NCBI GenBank assembly: GCA_963771705.1
Contig: CAVYUP010000002.1
Location: forward strand, 62,001 to 126,000
Source of the DNA: DATFVA01 sp963771705
GTDB taxonomy: Bacteria > Bacteroidota > Ignavibacteria > Ignavibacteriales > Ignavibacteriaceae
Direction: 5' to 3'
DNA: 64,000 nt
The position numbers were made by a program, and so were the translations under genes. Of the stretch, positions 41,085 through 50,578 are shown piece after piece. Below the pieces are notes generated by a model that worked only from the letters and a program-made list of their open reading frames with translations, did no database searches and was not told the origin of the DNA. Numbering within the stretch: position 1 is the stretch's first letter; each line of letters begins with the position of its first letter.

Positions 41085-43641
41085 ATTTATGTTTGGCAAG
41101 GGCTATTCTGAGCAGGGGAAAGGAGACCTTATTCTCTAGTTTCTCTTTGAGAGCTTTTATTTCAGTGTTTCCGCTATTTATTTCATTCATTATTTTGTTG
41201 TAGTCTGTTTCACCGAAAAGCTTTTCTATCTCAATACCTGGTTCGTATTCTAAAATTGTTTCTATCTGCATGGAGATAACAGCTTCGGAAAGTTTCCGCA
41301 TAGATGCTATACCCGCCAGTCCGTAGCCTTTTTTAATCAGCTGGTAGGTCTCCTGGATATTTGAAGGGAACTCTTTTAACGTGCTTTCATTTTCGCTGTC
41401 CAGTGATTTAACAGCTTCAAGGAAATCATTCCCCGCTTTATTAAACATACGGTTGGTGAATCCTTTTACTGTAAGAATTTCCACTTTTGTTTTTGGGCGA
41501 ACCCGTGCTATTTCACGTAATACTTCGTCGGGACAGATAAGATACGCCGACTGTAGAAATTTCCTGGATGCTTTATTCCTTATTTCTCTGAGAAGATTAA
41601 ATAGTTCGAGATCCTTTTCATAATCGGGACGTGTATTGAAAGGCAGATCATCATCTACGAATAAATGCTCTTCTTCTATTATCCTAATTGAAGATCCTTC
41701 CATAGATAATTTTTTACGCGTTACAAGATCCTGTACCACGGTTTTGAGTTCATTGAGATCATAATTTCTGCATGAACCAAAAGTCGCAATCCCGGTAAGA
41801 CTTATCTCGGTCCCTTTCCCTTTAAGAACGTTAAGCAGAGTTGTCCTGGTGGTTTTGCCGTTCAGTTTCCTTACTGTTCTAAGAACAAGTTCGGAAATGT
41901 ATTCTCTTACCGATTCCGGAAGCGCCTCTTCCATTGTGCATCTGTCGCATTTACCGCATTTATAACCTTCAACATCTTCTCCGAAATAATCCAGGATAAA
42001 ACGGAACCTGCAGTCGGATGTGAAGACATATTCTACCATACGGTCCAGTTTGCTCTGTGAATGCAGATAGGCTTCATTGATTTTCTTAAAATTAATGGAC
42101 AGTCGGGTTTCAGGAATCCTTGGAGAAGTAAGAATTACAGAATCGCTTACAAGTGCTTTTTTGTAAGTTATAACTCCGAGATTTTCGAGAGTTATAAGCG
42201 ATTCTTCAATTTCTGGCTCTGTTAATTCAAGGTAGCCGGTAAGACCTGATACTGAAAATTGTACAGGTGAATTCATTGCTCTGCTGCCGAACTCCCTTAG
42301 GAGTAGCAGTATGGTTTCTTTCAGTGTATTTACGGAAACGTTCTCAACAAATTTTCTTAGTTCATCTTTATCCAGGTTAATCTGAAGCGAAGCTCTTCTG
42401 TCATAATCAGACAATAGCTTAAGATAACCGCCTTCGTCCAGATAGCTTAAAGCGGAATACAAAAGTCCACGGTTTAATTTCTTATGGGTGAAGGTTCCTA
42501 TAAATTCGGGGTTAACGGGAATTTCCGTTTCTGAGATGTTTCCTAAAGCGATCTTTCCATAGTCGCATATCGCGTTATAAACATCCTGGATCAATTTTTT
42601 ATCAGGATAGGCATTTGAGAGGAAATAATTCTGTATGGACAGATCTGATTCATCGTGAAGCAGGAATATATAAGCTTCCTTTTCGTCTCTCCCCGCCCTG
42701 CCGGTTTCCTGGTAGTAATTCTCAATTGAACCCGGAGTATTGAAATGAATTATTAACCGGATATCTTTTTTATCGATTCCCATACCGAATGCGTTAGTAG
42801 CACAGATAACCTTTATCTCGTCGTTGATGAAAGCTTCCTGTATTCTCTTCCTTTCCTCAGGATGCCTCCCTGCATGATATGCTGCGCTGTTTATGCGGTG
42901 AAGCATGAGGTATTCGGATATTTCCTCAGTCTTCTTTCTTGAAGAAGTGTAAATTATAGCAGGAGTTTTATAGATGGATATCAGCTCTACGCACTTCTCA
43001 AACTTTTTTGCCCCTGGAATTACATTAAGATGAAGGTTCTCTCTCTCGAATCCTTTAACGAATATACATGGATTTTTTTGTCCAAGTTGCTTTACAATAT
43101 CCTTTACCACCTCGGGAGTTGCCGTCGCCGTAAAAGCAGATATTTTCTTGATTTCAACAAAATCGGCGAACTCTCTTATTTTACTGTAACTGGGCCGGAA
43201 ATTATGTCCCCACTGACTGATGCAGTGTGCCTCATCAACAAAAAGATAATTTGGATTCAGCTTTTTTATCCTCTCGGCAAAAAGAATATTTTCCAGTCTT
43301 TCGGGAGCCACATAGAGCAGCTTTATTTTACCGTAGGATAAGTCCTGCAGTACCGTCTCGGCCTCCCTGAAGCTCATAGTGCTGTTTATAAAAGCGGCAA
43401 GTTTCTCTTCCCGGTTAAGATTGTCAACCTGGTCCTTCATAAGTGCAATGAGAGGAGATATTACGATAGAGAAGTCGTTTGAGATTATTGCCGGGATCTG
43501 GTAACAGATTGATTTTCCAGCGCCGGTGGGAAGAACTGCCAGTACATTGCTTCCTTTAAGGATGGCAGTTATGATCTCTTCCTGTGCGGGACGGAATTTA
43601 TCATAGGAGAAATATTTTTTAAGTGCTTCTGAGGGCGACAT
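41044..43641 (-). CDS. recQ: RecQ-family ATP-dependent DNA helicase, long form
   Basis: 865 residues against roughly 610 for E. coli RecQ. Walker A is LPTGAGKS (residues 37-44), the DEAH box at 136-139 continues CISQWGHNFRPSY, helicase motif VI is YYQETGRAGRD, and the zinc cluster KCGKCDRC opens the RQC region with its winged helix. An HRDC-like domain follows (LFNLLREIRNKASRKFLQSAYLICPD), and about 110 further residues end in a helical segment (AGIASMRKLSEAVISMQIETILE) like RecQ C-terminal HTH regions. Its 3' end overlaps the DUF4296 gene by 41 bp on the other strand. Confidence 0.9.
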   Translation of the reverse strand: MSPSEALKKYFSYDKFRPAQEEIITAILKGSNVLAVLPTGAGKSICYQIPAIISNDFSIVISPLIALMKDQVDNLNREEKLAAFINSTMSFREAETVLQDLSYGKIKLLYVAPERLENILFAERIKKLNPNYLFVDEAHCISQWGHNFRPSYSKIREFADFVEIKKISAFTATATPEVVKDIVKQLGQKNPCIFVKGFERENLHLNVIPGAKKFEKCVELISIYKTPAIIYTSSRKKTEEISEYLMLHRINSAAYHAGRHPEERKRIQEAFINDEIKVICATNAFGMGIDKKDIRLIIHFNTPGSIENYYQETGRAGRDEKEAYIFLLHDESDLSIQNYFLSNAYPDKKLIQDVYNAICDYGKIALGNISETEIPVNPEFIGTFTHKKLNRGLLYSALSYLDEGGYLKLLSDYDRRASLQINLDKDELRKFVENVSVNTLKETILLLLREFGSRAMNSPVQFSVSGLTGYLELTEPEIEESLITLENLGVITYKKALVSDSVILTSPRIPETRLSINFKKINEAYLHSQSKLDRMVEYVFTSDCRFRFILDYFGEDVEGYKCGKCDRCTMEEALPESVREYISELVLRTVRKLNGKTTRTTLLNVLKGKGTEISLTGIATFGSCRNYDLNELKTVVQDLVTRKKLSMEGSSIRIIEEEHLFVDDDLPFNTRPDYEKDLELFNLLREIRNKASRKFLQSAYLICPDEVLREIARVRPKTKVEILTVKGFTNRMFNKAGNDFLEAVKSLDSENESTLKEFPSNIQETYQLIKKGYGLAGIASMRKLSEAVISMQIETILEYEPGIEIEKLFGETDYNKIMNEINSGNTEIKALKEKLENKVSFPLLRIALAKHKFTSSDSSDYQRGQ

Positions 43642-43900
43642 TGATACTGTAAATATATTTTAATTGTTGTTACAAATAAAAAGATAATTTTTATAAATTG
43701 TAATGTTGATATTTATTTAATATGAGGCTGTCTTCATTATTGACCATCTTAACCCGGCAGATAGATTGTATGACCTTTCGATAACTCATCGATTCCCGGT
43801 GAATTCGAAATTAAGTATTAAGAGGAAAATTGTTTTTTCTGATCTGCAATAATAATAAGAAATTTACCATCCGTATAACAAATATAAACAGGCCTTTCAA

Positions 43901-46678
43901 ATGAAACTTTTTACTATTCTTTTTTCTTTTATCCTGGTGCAGACTGTATTTTCACAGGTTGAGTATCGAAACCAGCAGCTTGATAATACTGTCTACAGTA
44001 ATGCCCCTGAACAGGTCAAACATTCAAAGGCGTTTATAAGGGAATGGCGCTTTTTTGAACAGCGGGCATATCCAAACGATTATATCCCTGCTGATGCTTA
44101 TGAAAGGGCAATCGAACAGAGGAATGCACTTAGAGCAAAAAATAATTTTGCTGACGGAGGGGTAACCTGGGTAAGTCTTGGTCCTACTCCGGGCGAGTAC
44201 TTTAATTATGGGAAGATTTCCTCAAGAATTGTTTCTGGTACGTATGATCCTCAAAATTCGGATATCATTTATATCGGGCCCGCTTACGGAGGTGTCTGGA
44301 AATCAACCGATGGCGGAATTGACTGGGCACCCTTAACCGATAACCAGGCTTCGATGTCGATGGGTGCGATAGTTCTTGATCCCGATAATCCTGAGATAGT
44401 GTATGCTGGAACCGGGGAAGCTACTTACAGCGGATCTTCTTATTCGGGATTGGGTTTGCTGAAATCAACCGACGGAGGTGCATCATGGACTCGGATAACT
44501 GCGGGGCTTCCGCTGCATACTTATTTTTCGAGAATTGTTATTCGTCCCGGCCATAATAATGAACTGCTTGCTGCACTGGGTTCAGCAGGACTTTACAAGA
44601 GCACAGACAGCGGTAATTCTTGGTCTTTAACATTGGGGGGACGGTGTGATGAAGTAAGGTTCACTCCTTCGGGAGATACTGTTTTTGTTTCTGGTTCGGG
44701 AACGGGATTTAAACGTTCAGTTGATGGCGGTACAAATTTTTCTGTATTCAGTTCAGGATGGACTCTTACGGAAAGAAATCATTTTGATTATTGCTATAGT
44801 AATCCTGCTTATATGTATGCGGCATCTTATTCTTCTTCATCATTCAAAGTTTATAAATCAACTAATCATGGCGTGACATTTTCGCAGGTGTCTCCTTCAA
44901 CTGATTTTGAGGGGGGACAGGCCTGGTACGATATGTACTGCCGCGTGAATCCTGATAATCCCGATGATGCTTATGTGGGTACTATAGATGTTTTCCGCAC
45001 TACAAACGGCGGAACGTCATTTGTGAATCTCACTAACGCATATGGTAACGGAACAGTTCATCCTGATCAGCATTACCTTTTCTTCGATCCGCAGGACGCG
45101 AATACTTTCTTTGTCTGCAATGATGGTGGTATTTATAAGACAACAAATAACGGTAGTTCTTTTACTAATATGAATCAGAACCTTACCTTAACTCAGTTTT
45201 ACCGCATTGCAGCAAGTCCTTTCGACTCCGGCAGGATCCTGGGCGGTACGCAGGATAATGGTACCCAGCAGACATTCTCCTCCCTTTCCTGGTCGGCAGC
45301 ATTCGGCGGTGACGGCGGTGAAGTGGCCTTTAATCCTTTCGATCATAATTTTATTTTAGGTGAAACCCAGAACGGCGGATTGACAAGAACCAGCAACAGC
45401 GGTGGTAACTGGAATTACAATTCTATGACAGGAATAGATCAGAATGAAAATGTTGTGTGGGTTGGACCTATTATTCATCATCCCGATATTTCAGGGACCT
45501 ATTACGTAGCGCGCCAGAGAGTTTATAAGTCGATAAATAATGGTGTCAGCTGGACCCCTATATCTGGTAACGTTAATGGAAGCAATGCTGTAAGTGAACT
45601 TGCAATCAGTAAATCAGATCCTTCTGTAATGCTTGCTGCCTCAGGTAGCAAGATATTCCTGTCAACAGACAGCGGTGTTAACTGGACAAATATCAGCGCA
45701 GGTCTTCCTAATAAATCTATATCCTCTATCTATATACATCCGGAAAATGAAAGGTTATTCATTGTCTCTTTTTACGGACTCGGCGGTTCGAAGATCTTTT
45801 CGACAGATAACAGCGGAGCCGACTGGAAAAGCCTGAACGGTGACCTGCCGGATACTCCTGTTAATGATGTTTTTATATATACCGAAGATATTTCCCATCC
45901 TAATACTTATTTTGTTGCTACGGATGTTGGTGTGTTCCTTACTCAGAATGAGGGTGTTAACTGGGTGGAACTGGCAGACGGTATTCCCAATACATTGGTT
46001 ATGCATCTTGATTATTCACCCCTGGCTCACACTTTGAGAGCGGGAACTCACGGCAGAGGTGTTTACGAAGCCTACATCGATTTTTATCTCCCTGTCGAAC
46101 TGGCATCATTCAGCGCTTCGGTTTCTGATAACAATGTCAACCTTAACTGGGAAACGTCTACAGAAACGAATAACAGGGGATTTGAAGTGGAAAGAAAACT
46201 TAAAAACCAGGACTGGGCAGTTATTGGTTTCGTCAATGGAAACGGTACTTCAAGTGAAAGCCACTCATACAGGTTTACAGATGATGCGATAAGTGAAAAT
46301 TATGAGGGACGCGTGCTTTACAGGTTGAAACAGGTCGATTTCGATGGTACTTCTGAATATTCCAGTCAGGTGTCGGCCGATTTCGATTTTGTTCCTGGAA
46401 GGGTAACCCTTTCACAGAACTATCCGAATCCTTTCAACCCTGCAACAACTATAAAGTATTCAATCCCTGTTGAAGCAAATGTTGCTCTGTCCGTTTATAA
46501 TTCTCTCGGTGAAAGAGTTAGTGAACTGGTTAATTCGGTGCAGGCTTCAGGGAATTATCAGGTTACATGGAATGCGGAAGATTTTGCCTCAGGTATTTAT
46601 GTCTATACCCTGGAAGTCTCCGATATGCAGCATCACGGTTTGTTCAAAGACAGTCGTAAGATCGTTCTCGTAAAGTAA
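43901..46678 (+). CDS. T9SS-exported BNR/sortilin-like propeller protein
   Basis: 925 residues. Signal peptide to VFSQ, then many BNR/Asp-box repeats (STDGGIDW, STDGGASW, STDSGNSW, TTNNGSSF) forming propellers like those in sialidases and VPS10 proteins, without visible sialidase catalytic residues. Near the C-terminus come the FN3-like unit (VELASFSASVSDNNVNLNW) and T9SS sorting domain (LSQNYPNPFNPATTI). The protein is exported and likely displayed on the surface. A strong terminator follows. Confidence 0.85.
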   Translation: MKLFTILFSFILVQTVFSQVEYRNQQLDNTVYSNAPEQVKHSKAFIREWRFFEQRAYPNDYIPADAYERAIEQRNALRAKNNFADGGVTWVSLGPTPGEYFNYGKISSRIVSGTYDPQNSDIIYIGPAYGGVWKSTDGGIDWAPLTDNQASMSMGAIVLDPDNPEIVYAGTGEATYSGSSYSGLGLLKSTDGGASWTRITAGLPLHTYFSRIVIRPGHNNELLAALGSAGLYKSTDSGNSWSLTLGGRCDEVRFTPSGDTVFVSGSGTGFKRSVDGGTNFSVFSSGWTLTERNHFDYCYSNPAYMYAASYSSSSFKVYKSTNHGVTFSQVSPSTDFEGGQAWYDMYCRVNPDNPDDAYVGTIDVFRTTNGGTSFVNLTNAYGNGTVHPDQHYLFFDPQDANTFFVCNDGGIYKTTNNGSSFTNMNQNLTLTQFYRIAASPFDSGRILGGTQDNGTQQTFSSLSWSAAFGGDGGEVAFNPFDHNFILGETQNGGLTRTSNSGGNWNYNSMTGIDQNENVVWVGPIIHHPDISGTYYVARQRVYKSINNGVSWTPISGNVNGSNAVSELAISKSDPSVMLAASGSKIFLSTDSGVNWTNISAGLPNKSISSIYIHPENERLFIVSFYGLGGSKIFSTDNSGADWKSLNGDLPDTPVNDVFIYTEDISHPNTYFVATDVGVFLTQNEGVNWVELADGIPNTLVMHLDYSPLAHTLRAGTHGRGVYEAYIDFYLPVELASFSASVSDNNVNLNWETSTETNNRGFEVERKLKNQDWAVIGFVNGNGTSSESHSYRFTDDAISENYEGRVLYRLKQVDFDGTSEYSSQVSADFDFVPGRVTLSQNYPNPFNPATTIKYSIPVEANVALSVYNSLGERVSELVNSVQASGNYQVTWNAEDFASGIYVYTLEVSDMQHHGLFKDSRKIVLVK

Positions 46679-46684
46679 TTTTTT

Positions 46685-46722
46685 GCCGGCTCAGGTCTTA
46701 ATGCCTGAGCCGGCTACTTTTT
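46685..46722 (+). terminator. Rho-independent terminator
   Basis: GCCGGCTCAGG and CCTGAGCCGGC form a perfect 11-bp stem with an 8-nt loop, followed by TACTTTTT. It begins 7 bp past the stop of the BNR-repeat gene. Confidence 0.9.
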
Positions 46723-46889
46723 CTCCCGAACCTTACCCCCTTATTGTAAAAATCATAAACATCCCTGTTCTAAAAATGCCTGATCGTAATTAATATCCGG
46801 AATAATTGGGCCATTTTAAATTACCCGTTAAGAGATCATATCATTTTTAGTTAAATTTGAACTTGGAATAATAAAAATTAACGGAAAAT

Positions 46890-47822
46890 ATGCCGATTAT
46901 TGAAACCAGGGAACTCACTAAATTCTATTCCTCAGGAGCCAAAAAAGTTCTTGCCTTATCCGGCTTTAATCTCTCTCTCGAGAAGGGAACTATTTTCGGT
47001 TTGCTGGGACCAAACGGCGCAGGAAAGACCACTTTGATTAAGATCTTGCTGAGTATAACATTCCCCACCTCAGGTCAGGCTTATATGCTGGATCACGAAC
47101 TTTCGGATTATAATATTAAAAGAAAGATCGGCTATCTGCCTGAGAACCATCGCTACCCGAGCTATCTTACCGGGGGAGATGTTCTGAAGTTTTTTGGAAG
47201 GCTGAGCGGACTCGAAGGCGCATCTCTTAATAAGAAAATTGATGAACTCCTCGACTTGATGAAACTTTCAAAATGGAAAAAGGTTAAGGTTAAAACTTAT
47301 TCCAAAGGAATGATGCAGCGGCTTGGCCTGGCACAGGCAATGTTGAATGATCCTGAACTTATTTTCCTGGATGAACCGACCGATGGAGTTGACCCTATCG
47401 GCAGAAAAGAAATCAGAGATATCCTTCTTGAACTTAAAGCACGGTCGAAAACAATATTCCTTAACAGCCACCTGTTATCTGAGGTAGAACTGATTACAGA
47501 TCGTGTGGCGATTCTTAATAAGGGAAAGCTGCTGCGTGAAGGTACCGTTAGTGAATTGACTGAGAAGCAGGAGGAATACAGACTTACTGTTGAACCGGGA
47601 TCTGCTTTTAGTATGCCCGCGGATTATAATGGAGTTATAGTTAGTCCTTTGAAAGACAATTCATATGTAATTAAAGCTTCTGATACAAAGCAGCTGAACA
47701 GTCTTATCGACTACCTGAGACAAAATAATGTCCTTATATCAGGAATTGTGAAGGAGAAGAGCACGCTCGAGGATATGTTTATCTCCCTCATCAAAGAGTC
47801 GGAAACGGAGACATCGATATGA
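46890..47822 (+). CDS. ABC transporter ATP-binding protein
   Basis: 310 residues. Walker A GPNGAGKTT, signature YSKGMMQRLGLA, Walker B LIFLDEPTDGVDP and the H-loop NSHLLSE are intact. The pattern fits the ABC-2-type export ATPases. The stop overlaps the permease start (ATGA). A TAAATTTG box at 46852-46859 lies 31 bp upstream and could be the promoter's -7 element. Confidence 0.9.
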   Translation: MPIIETRELTKFYSSGAKKVLALSGFNLSLEKGTIFGLLGPNGAGKTTLIKILLSITFPTSGQAYMLDHELSDYNIKRKIGYLPENHRYPSYLTGGDVLKFFGRLSGLEGASLNKKIDELLDLMKLSKWKKVKVKTYSKGMMQRLGLAQAMLNDPELIFLDEPTDGVDPIGRKEIRDILLELKARSKTIFLNSHLLSEVELITDRVAILNKGKLLREGTVSELTEKQEEYRLTVEPGSAFSMPADYNGVIVSPLKDNSYVIKASDTKQLNSLIDYLRQNNVLISGIVKEKSTLEDMFISLIKESETETSI

Positions 47823-48643
47823 AAAATATATATTTGATGACTCTCTTCACTCTGAAAGAAGCAATGGCTCGCAAGGTATTCCTGTTCTTTATCGGAATAT
47901 CTGTTCTTGCGATAATTATTACAGCGCTTATTTTCAGTCTTGTTGATACGCAGTCTATTATCTCCGGCCTTCAAAATAAAACAGGGAACGACTTGCTGGT
48001 AAGAAATATAGTATCGACCCTGGAGATAATGATTATATCGCCGCTGGCCGGGTTGGGACTTCTTCTGGCAATATTTTCAAGTTCGAGCTTCGTTCCTAAT
48101 ATGCTGGAAAAGGGTAATATCGACCTTCTGCTCAGCAAACCGGTTTCAAGACAGGAACTCCTGTGGGGAAAGTTTACCGGAGGCTTGCTCGTTGTACTGA
48201 TCAATATTGGCTTCCTTGTGATCGGAATCTGGCTGATCATTGCGCTTAAGTTTTCATTCTGGGACCCGACCTTTTTGTGGTCGATCATTATCATTACGTT
48301 CACTTTTGCCGTTCTTTATTCGCTGATTGTTTTCTGCGGTGTGCTCACAAGAGGCTCAATGTTGGGGATGATGCTGGCATATTTTATCTTCCTCATACTA
48401 AGTCCTGTTCTTGCCCTTGCAAACGATAAAGCCGATATGTTTTTTAAAAGTGATGCCGTTAAAGGAATAATAAAAGGCATTTATTACTTTATCCCTAAAA
48501 CATCGGAACTGATGGGTTCGATGATAACAAACCTGGCGACAGGGAAGGGTGTAGAGGACTTTCAGCCTTTAATAAGCTCTTTCTTATTTTTAGTTTTGAT
48601 GATGATATTAAGCATAATTATTTTCAGGAAAAAAGATTTTTAG
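47819..48643 (+). CDS. ABC-2-type permease
   Basis: 274 residues with six hydrophobic helices (VFLFFIGISVLAIIITALIF, LLVVLINIGFLVIGIWLIIA, MLGMMLAYFIFLILSPVLAL). The segment DLLLSKPVSRQELLWGKF is the NosY/ABC-2 signature between helices. It pairs with the ATPase 4 bp upstream. Substrate unknown. Confidence 0.85.
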   Translation: MKNIYLMTLFTLKEAMARKVFLFFIGISVLAIIITALIFSLVDTQSIISGLQNKTGNDLLVRNIVSTLEIMIISPLAGLGLLLAIFSSSSFVPNMLEKGNIDLLLSKPVSRQELLWGKFTGGLLVVLINIGFLVIGIWLIIALKFSFWDPTFLWSIIIITFTFAVLYSLIVFCGVLTRGSMLGMMLAYFIFLILSPVLALANDKADMFFKSDAVKGIIKGIYYFIPKTSELMGSMITNLATGKGVEDFQPLISSFLFLVLMMILSIIIFRKKDF

Positions 48644-48645
48644 TG

Positions 48646-49617
48646 ATGTTTCGGTATTTGGTAATAATTCCATTACTTTTTCTTTGTGCTGCCTGCGGGA
48701 CTAAAACGAAAACCGACAGCATATCCTCGTCTCAGTGGGAGCTCTTCGATTATTTGCCCTATAATACAGAATATCTTTTCTATGCGGACCTGGGCAAGGT
48801 AAGAAAAGCTAAAAATGGTGAGGAAAATTTTATTTCCTCGCTTCCGCAGAAACCATCGGGCCAGTGGCTTAAGACATTTGAAAAAGAAACTGGTACAGGA
48901 TTTCAAAGAGGAATTAAAGAAGTCGTTATAGCCAATACCCGGCAGGATGAAGCGATTCTGCTTGTTAGATTCGAAAAGAATTACAAAAAGGTAAAAAGAT
49001 ACTTCGATCGGAATAAGGATTTTAAAGGTACTGATGACCCTGATATATTTACAGTAGTCGGTAAACCTGCGGTTCGGGTATATTTTCCCGGCAGAAATAT
49101 TATGGTGCTTTCGAACAGGGAAGGTTATATAGATTCACTGAAGGATAAAAAAAATACAAACCTGAAAGCAAATAAAAATTTTATTGCAATAATTAATAAT
49201 ATAAAAAAGAAAAACAGCCTGTGGATGGCAACTGATAAGGGAGCTTTCGCTGCCGGAATTTTTGACCGGCTGGCAGGGAAGGATTCAAAGCTTCTTTCAC
49301 CGGAGATACTGTCTTCAATAGAAAATTTCACTATTTCGGCTGAGTTCGGTAGCGGGACGGAAATAGAGTCTGTCCTCGGCTGCAGCAGTGCGGGAAACGC
49401 ATACCTGCTTACATCAGCAGTTGAGGGAGCAATCGCGATGAACATTCTTTCACAGAAAAATTACAAACTCGGAGAGCTTCTCAATAAAATGGACGTAGAC
49501 AGGGAGGGAACCCTGATACGTTTTCATCTTCGGCTTTCGGGGGATGAACTAAATGATATTCAACAATTAACCAAACTTGAAAACCCGGGTAAAAAATCTA
49601 AAGGTAAATTATGGTAG
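48646..49617 (+). CDS. Lipoprotein of unknown function linked to an ABC exporter
   Basis: 323 residues with lipobox LCAAC. An in-frame GTG at 48643 is the alternative start. After a Ser-rich linker the chain reads LFDYLPYNTEYLFYADLGKV and contains mixed alpha/beta segments (NIMVLSNREGYIDSLKDKK, FTISAEFGSGTEIESVLGCSS). This recalls proteins with a DUF3352-like pattern but I am not sure. The gene overlaps the permease region and the next gene (7 bp), so all four are one transcript. It may help the exporter in the envelope. Confidence 0.65.
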   Translation: MFRYLVIIPLLFLCAACGTKTKTDSISSSQWELFDYLPYNTEYLFYADLGKVRKAKNGEENFISSLPQKPSGQWLKTFEKETGTGFQRGIKEVVIANTRQDEAILLVRFEKNYKKVKRYFDRNKDFKGTDDPDIFTVVGKPAVRVYFPGRNIMVLSNREGYIDSLKDKKNTNLKANKNFIAIINNIKKKNSLWMATDKGAFAAGIFDRLAGKDSKLLSPEILSSIENFTISAEFGSGTEIESVLGCSSAGNAYLLTSAVEGAIAMNILSQKNYKLGELLNKMDVDREGTLIRFHLRLSGDELNDIQQLTKLENPGKKSKGKLW

Positions 49618-50549
49618 AAGAGAATCTGAAACTTGAAGACCTGCTTAGCAGGACAAAAAACTATGATAAAACTGACAGGATAGATAATGTGACTATTATC
49701 GGCGCAGGTGTAATGGGACAGGGAATAGCGCAGACTATTGCGGCTGCCGGCATAGATGTCCGTTTAATCGAAAAGGATAAAAATTATATTAAAAAAGCTG
49801 AAGCTCAGCTCTCTGAATCACTCGACAGGGAAATAAAAAGATGGTCCCTTACTCAGTCGGAAAAGAAATCGATACTCTCAAGGATTTCCTGGAATCTGAA
49901 CTTCGATAAGGTAGAGGAAACCGACCTGGTCGTTGAAGCTGTTGATGAGGACTTTGAATTAAAGAAGGGAATTTTTAAGGAACTTGATGAGCTCGTTAAG
50001 AAAGATACCATCTTTGTTTCAAATACTTCCACACTTAGCCTTACAAAGCTGGCAGAGAGTACCAAAAGAGCTGATAAAGTAATCGGTATGCACTTTCTCC
50101 ATCCTGTTCCTAAAGTTCCTCTTGTAGAGCTTGTGAAATGTCTCCACACTTCCAACCTGACAGTGGAAAAAATAAAAGAATTTGCTGCTAAAATAGGAAA
50201 GACTCCTGTTGAGGTTTATGAATATCCCGGCTTTGTAACAACAAGGGCTATAGTGCCCCTGCTGAATGAGGCCATGTATATTCTCCTTGAAGGAGTTGCT
50301 ACAGCAAAGGATATTGATACCGCGATGAAGCTGGGCTATAACTTTGCTTATGGACCGCTGGAAATGGCTGATATGATGGGGTTGGATGAAGTTCTTGCGT
50401 GGATGGAGACGCTCTGGAAAACTCTCGGCGAGCCGCGTTACCGAGCTTGCCCTATCTTAAGAAAACTTGTAAGAGAAAGAAAACTTGGTAAAAAAACCGG
50501 CGAAGGCTTTTACAGGTATGATAATAACGGAAGAATAATTTCCGAATAA
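49611..50549 (+). CDS. 3-hydroxyacyl-CoA dehydrogenase
   Basis: 312 residues. The NAD-binding loop is GAGVMGQGIAQTIA and the catalytic His is in MHFLHPVPKVPLVE. The C-terminal domain has the NEAMYILLEGVATAKDIDTAMKLGYNFAYGPLEMAD run typical of FadB/HbdB. It has a short N-terminal extension of about 25 residues. It oxidises 3-hydroxyacyl-CoA to 3-ketoacyl-CoA, or reduces in butyrate-type pathways. It overlaps the lipoprotein gene by 7 bp and is followed by ackA. Confidence 0.9.
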   Translation: MVEENLKLEDLLSRTKNYDKTDRIDNVTIIGAGVMGQGIAQTIAAAGIDVRLIEKDKNYIKKAEAQLSESLDREIKRWSLTQSEKKSILSRISWNLNFDKVEETDLVVEAVDEDFELKKGIFKELDELVKKDTIFVSNTSTLSLTKLAESTKRADKVIGMHFLHPVPKVPLVELVKCLHTSNLTVEKIKEFAAKIGKTPVEVYEYPGFVTTRAIVPLLNEAMYILLEGVATAKDIDTAMKLGYNFAYGPLEMADMMGLDEVLAWMETLWKTLGEPRYRACPILRKLVRERKLGKKTGEGFYRYDNNGRIISE

Positions 50550-50578
50550 CTATTATAAAACTATACCAGGAAATTAAA

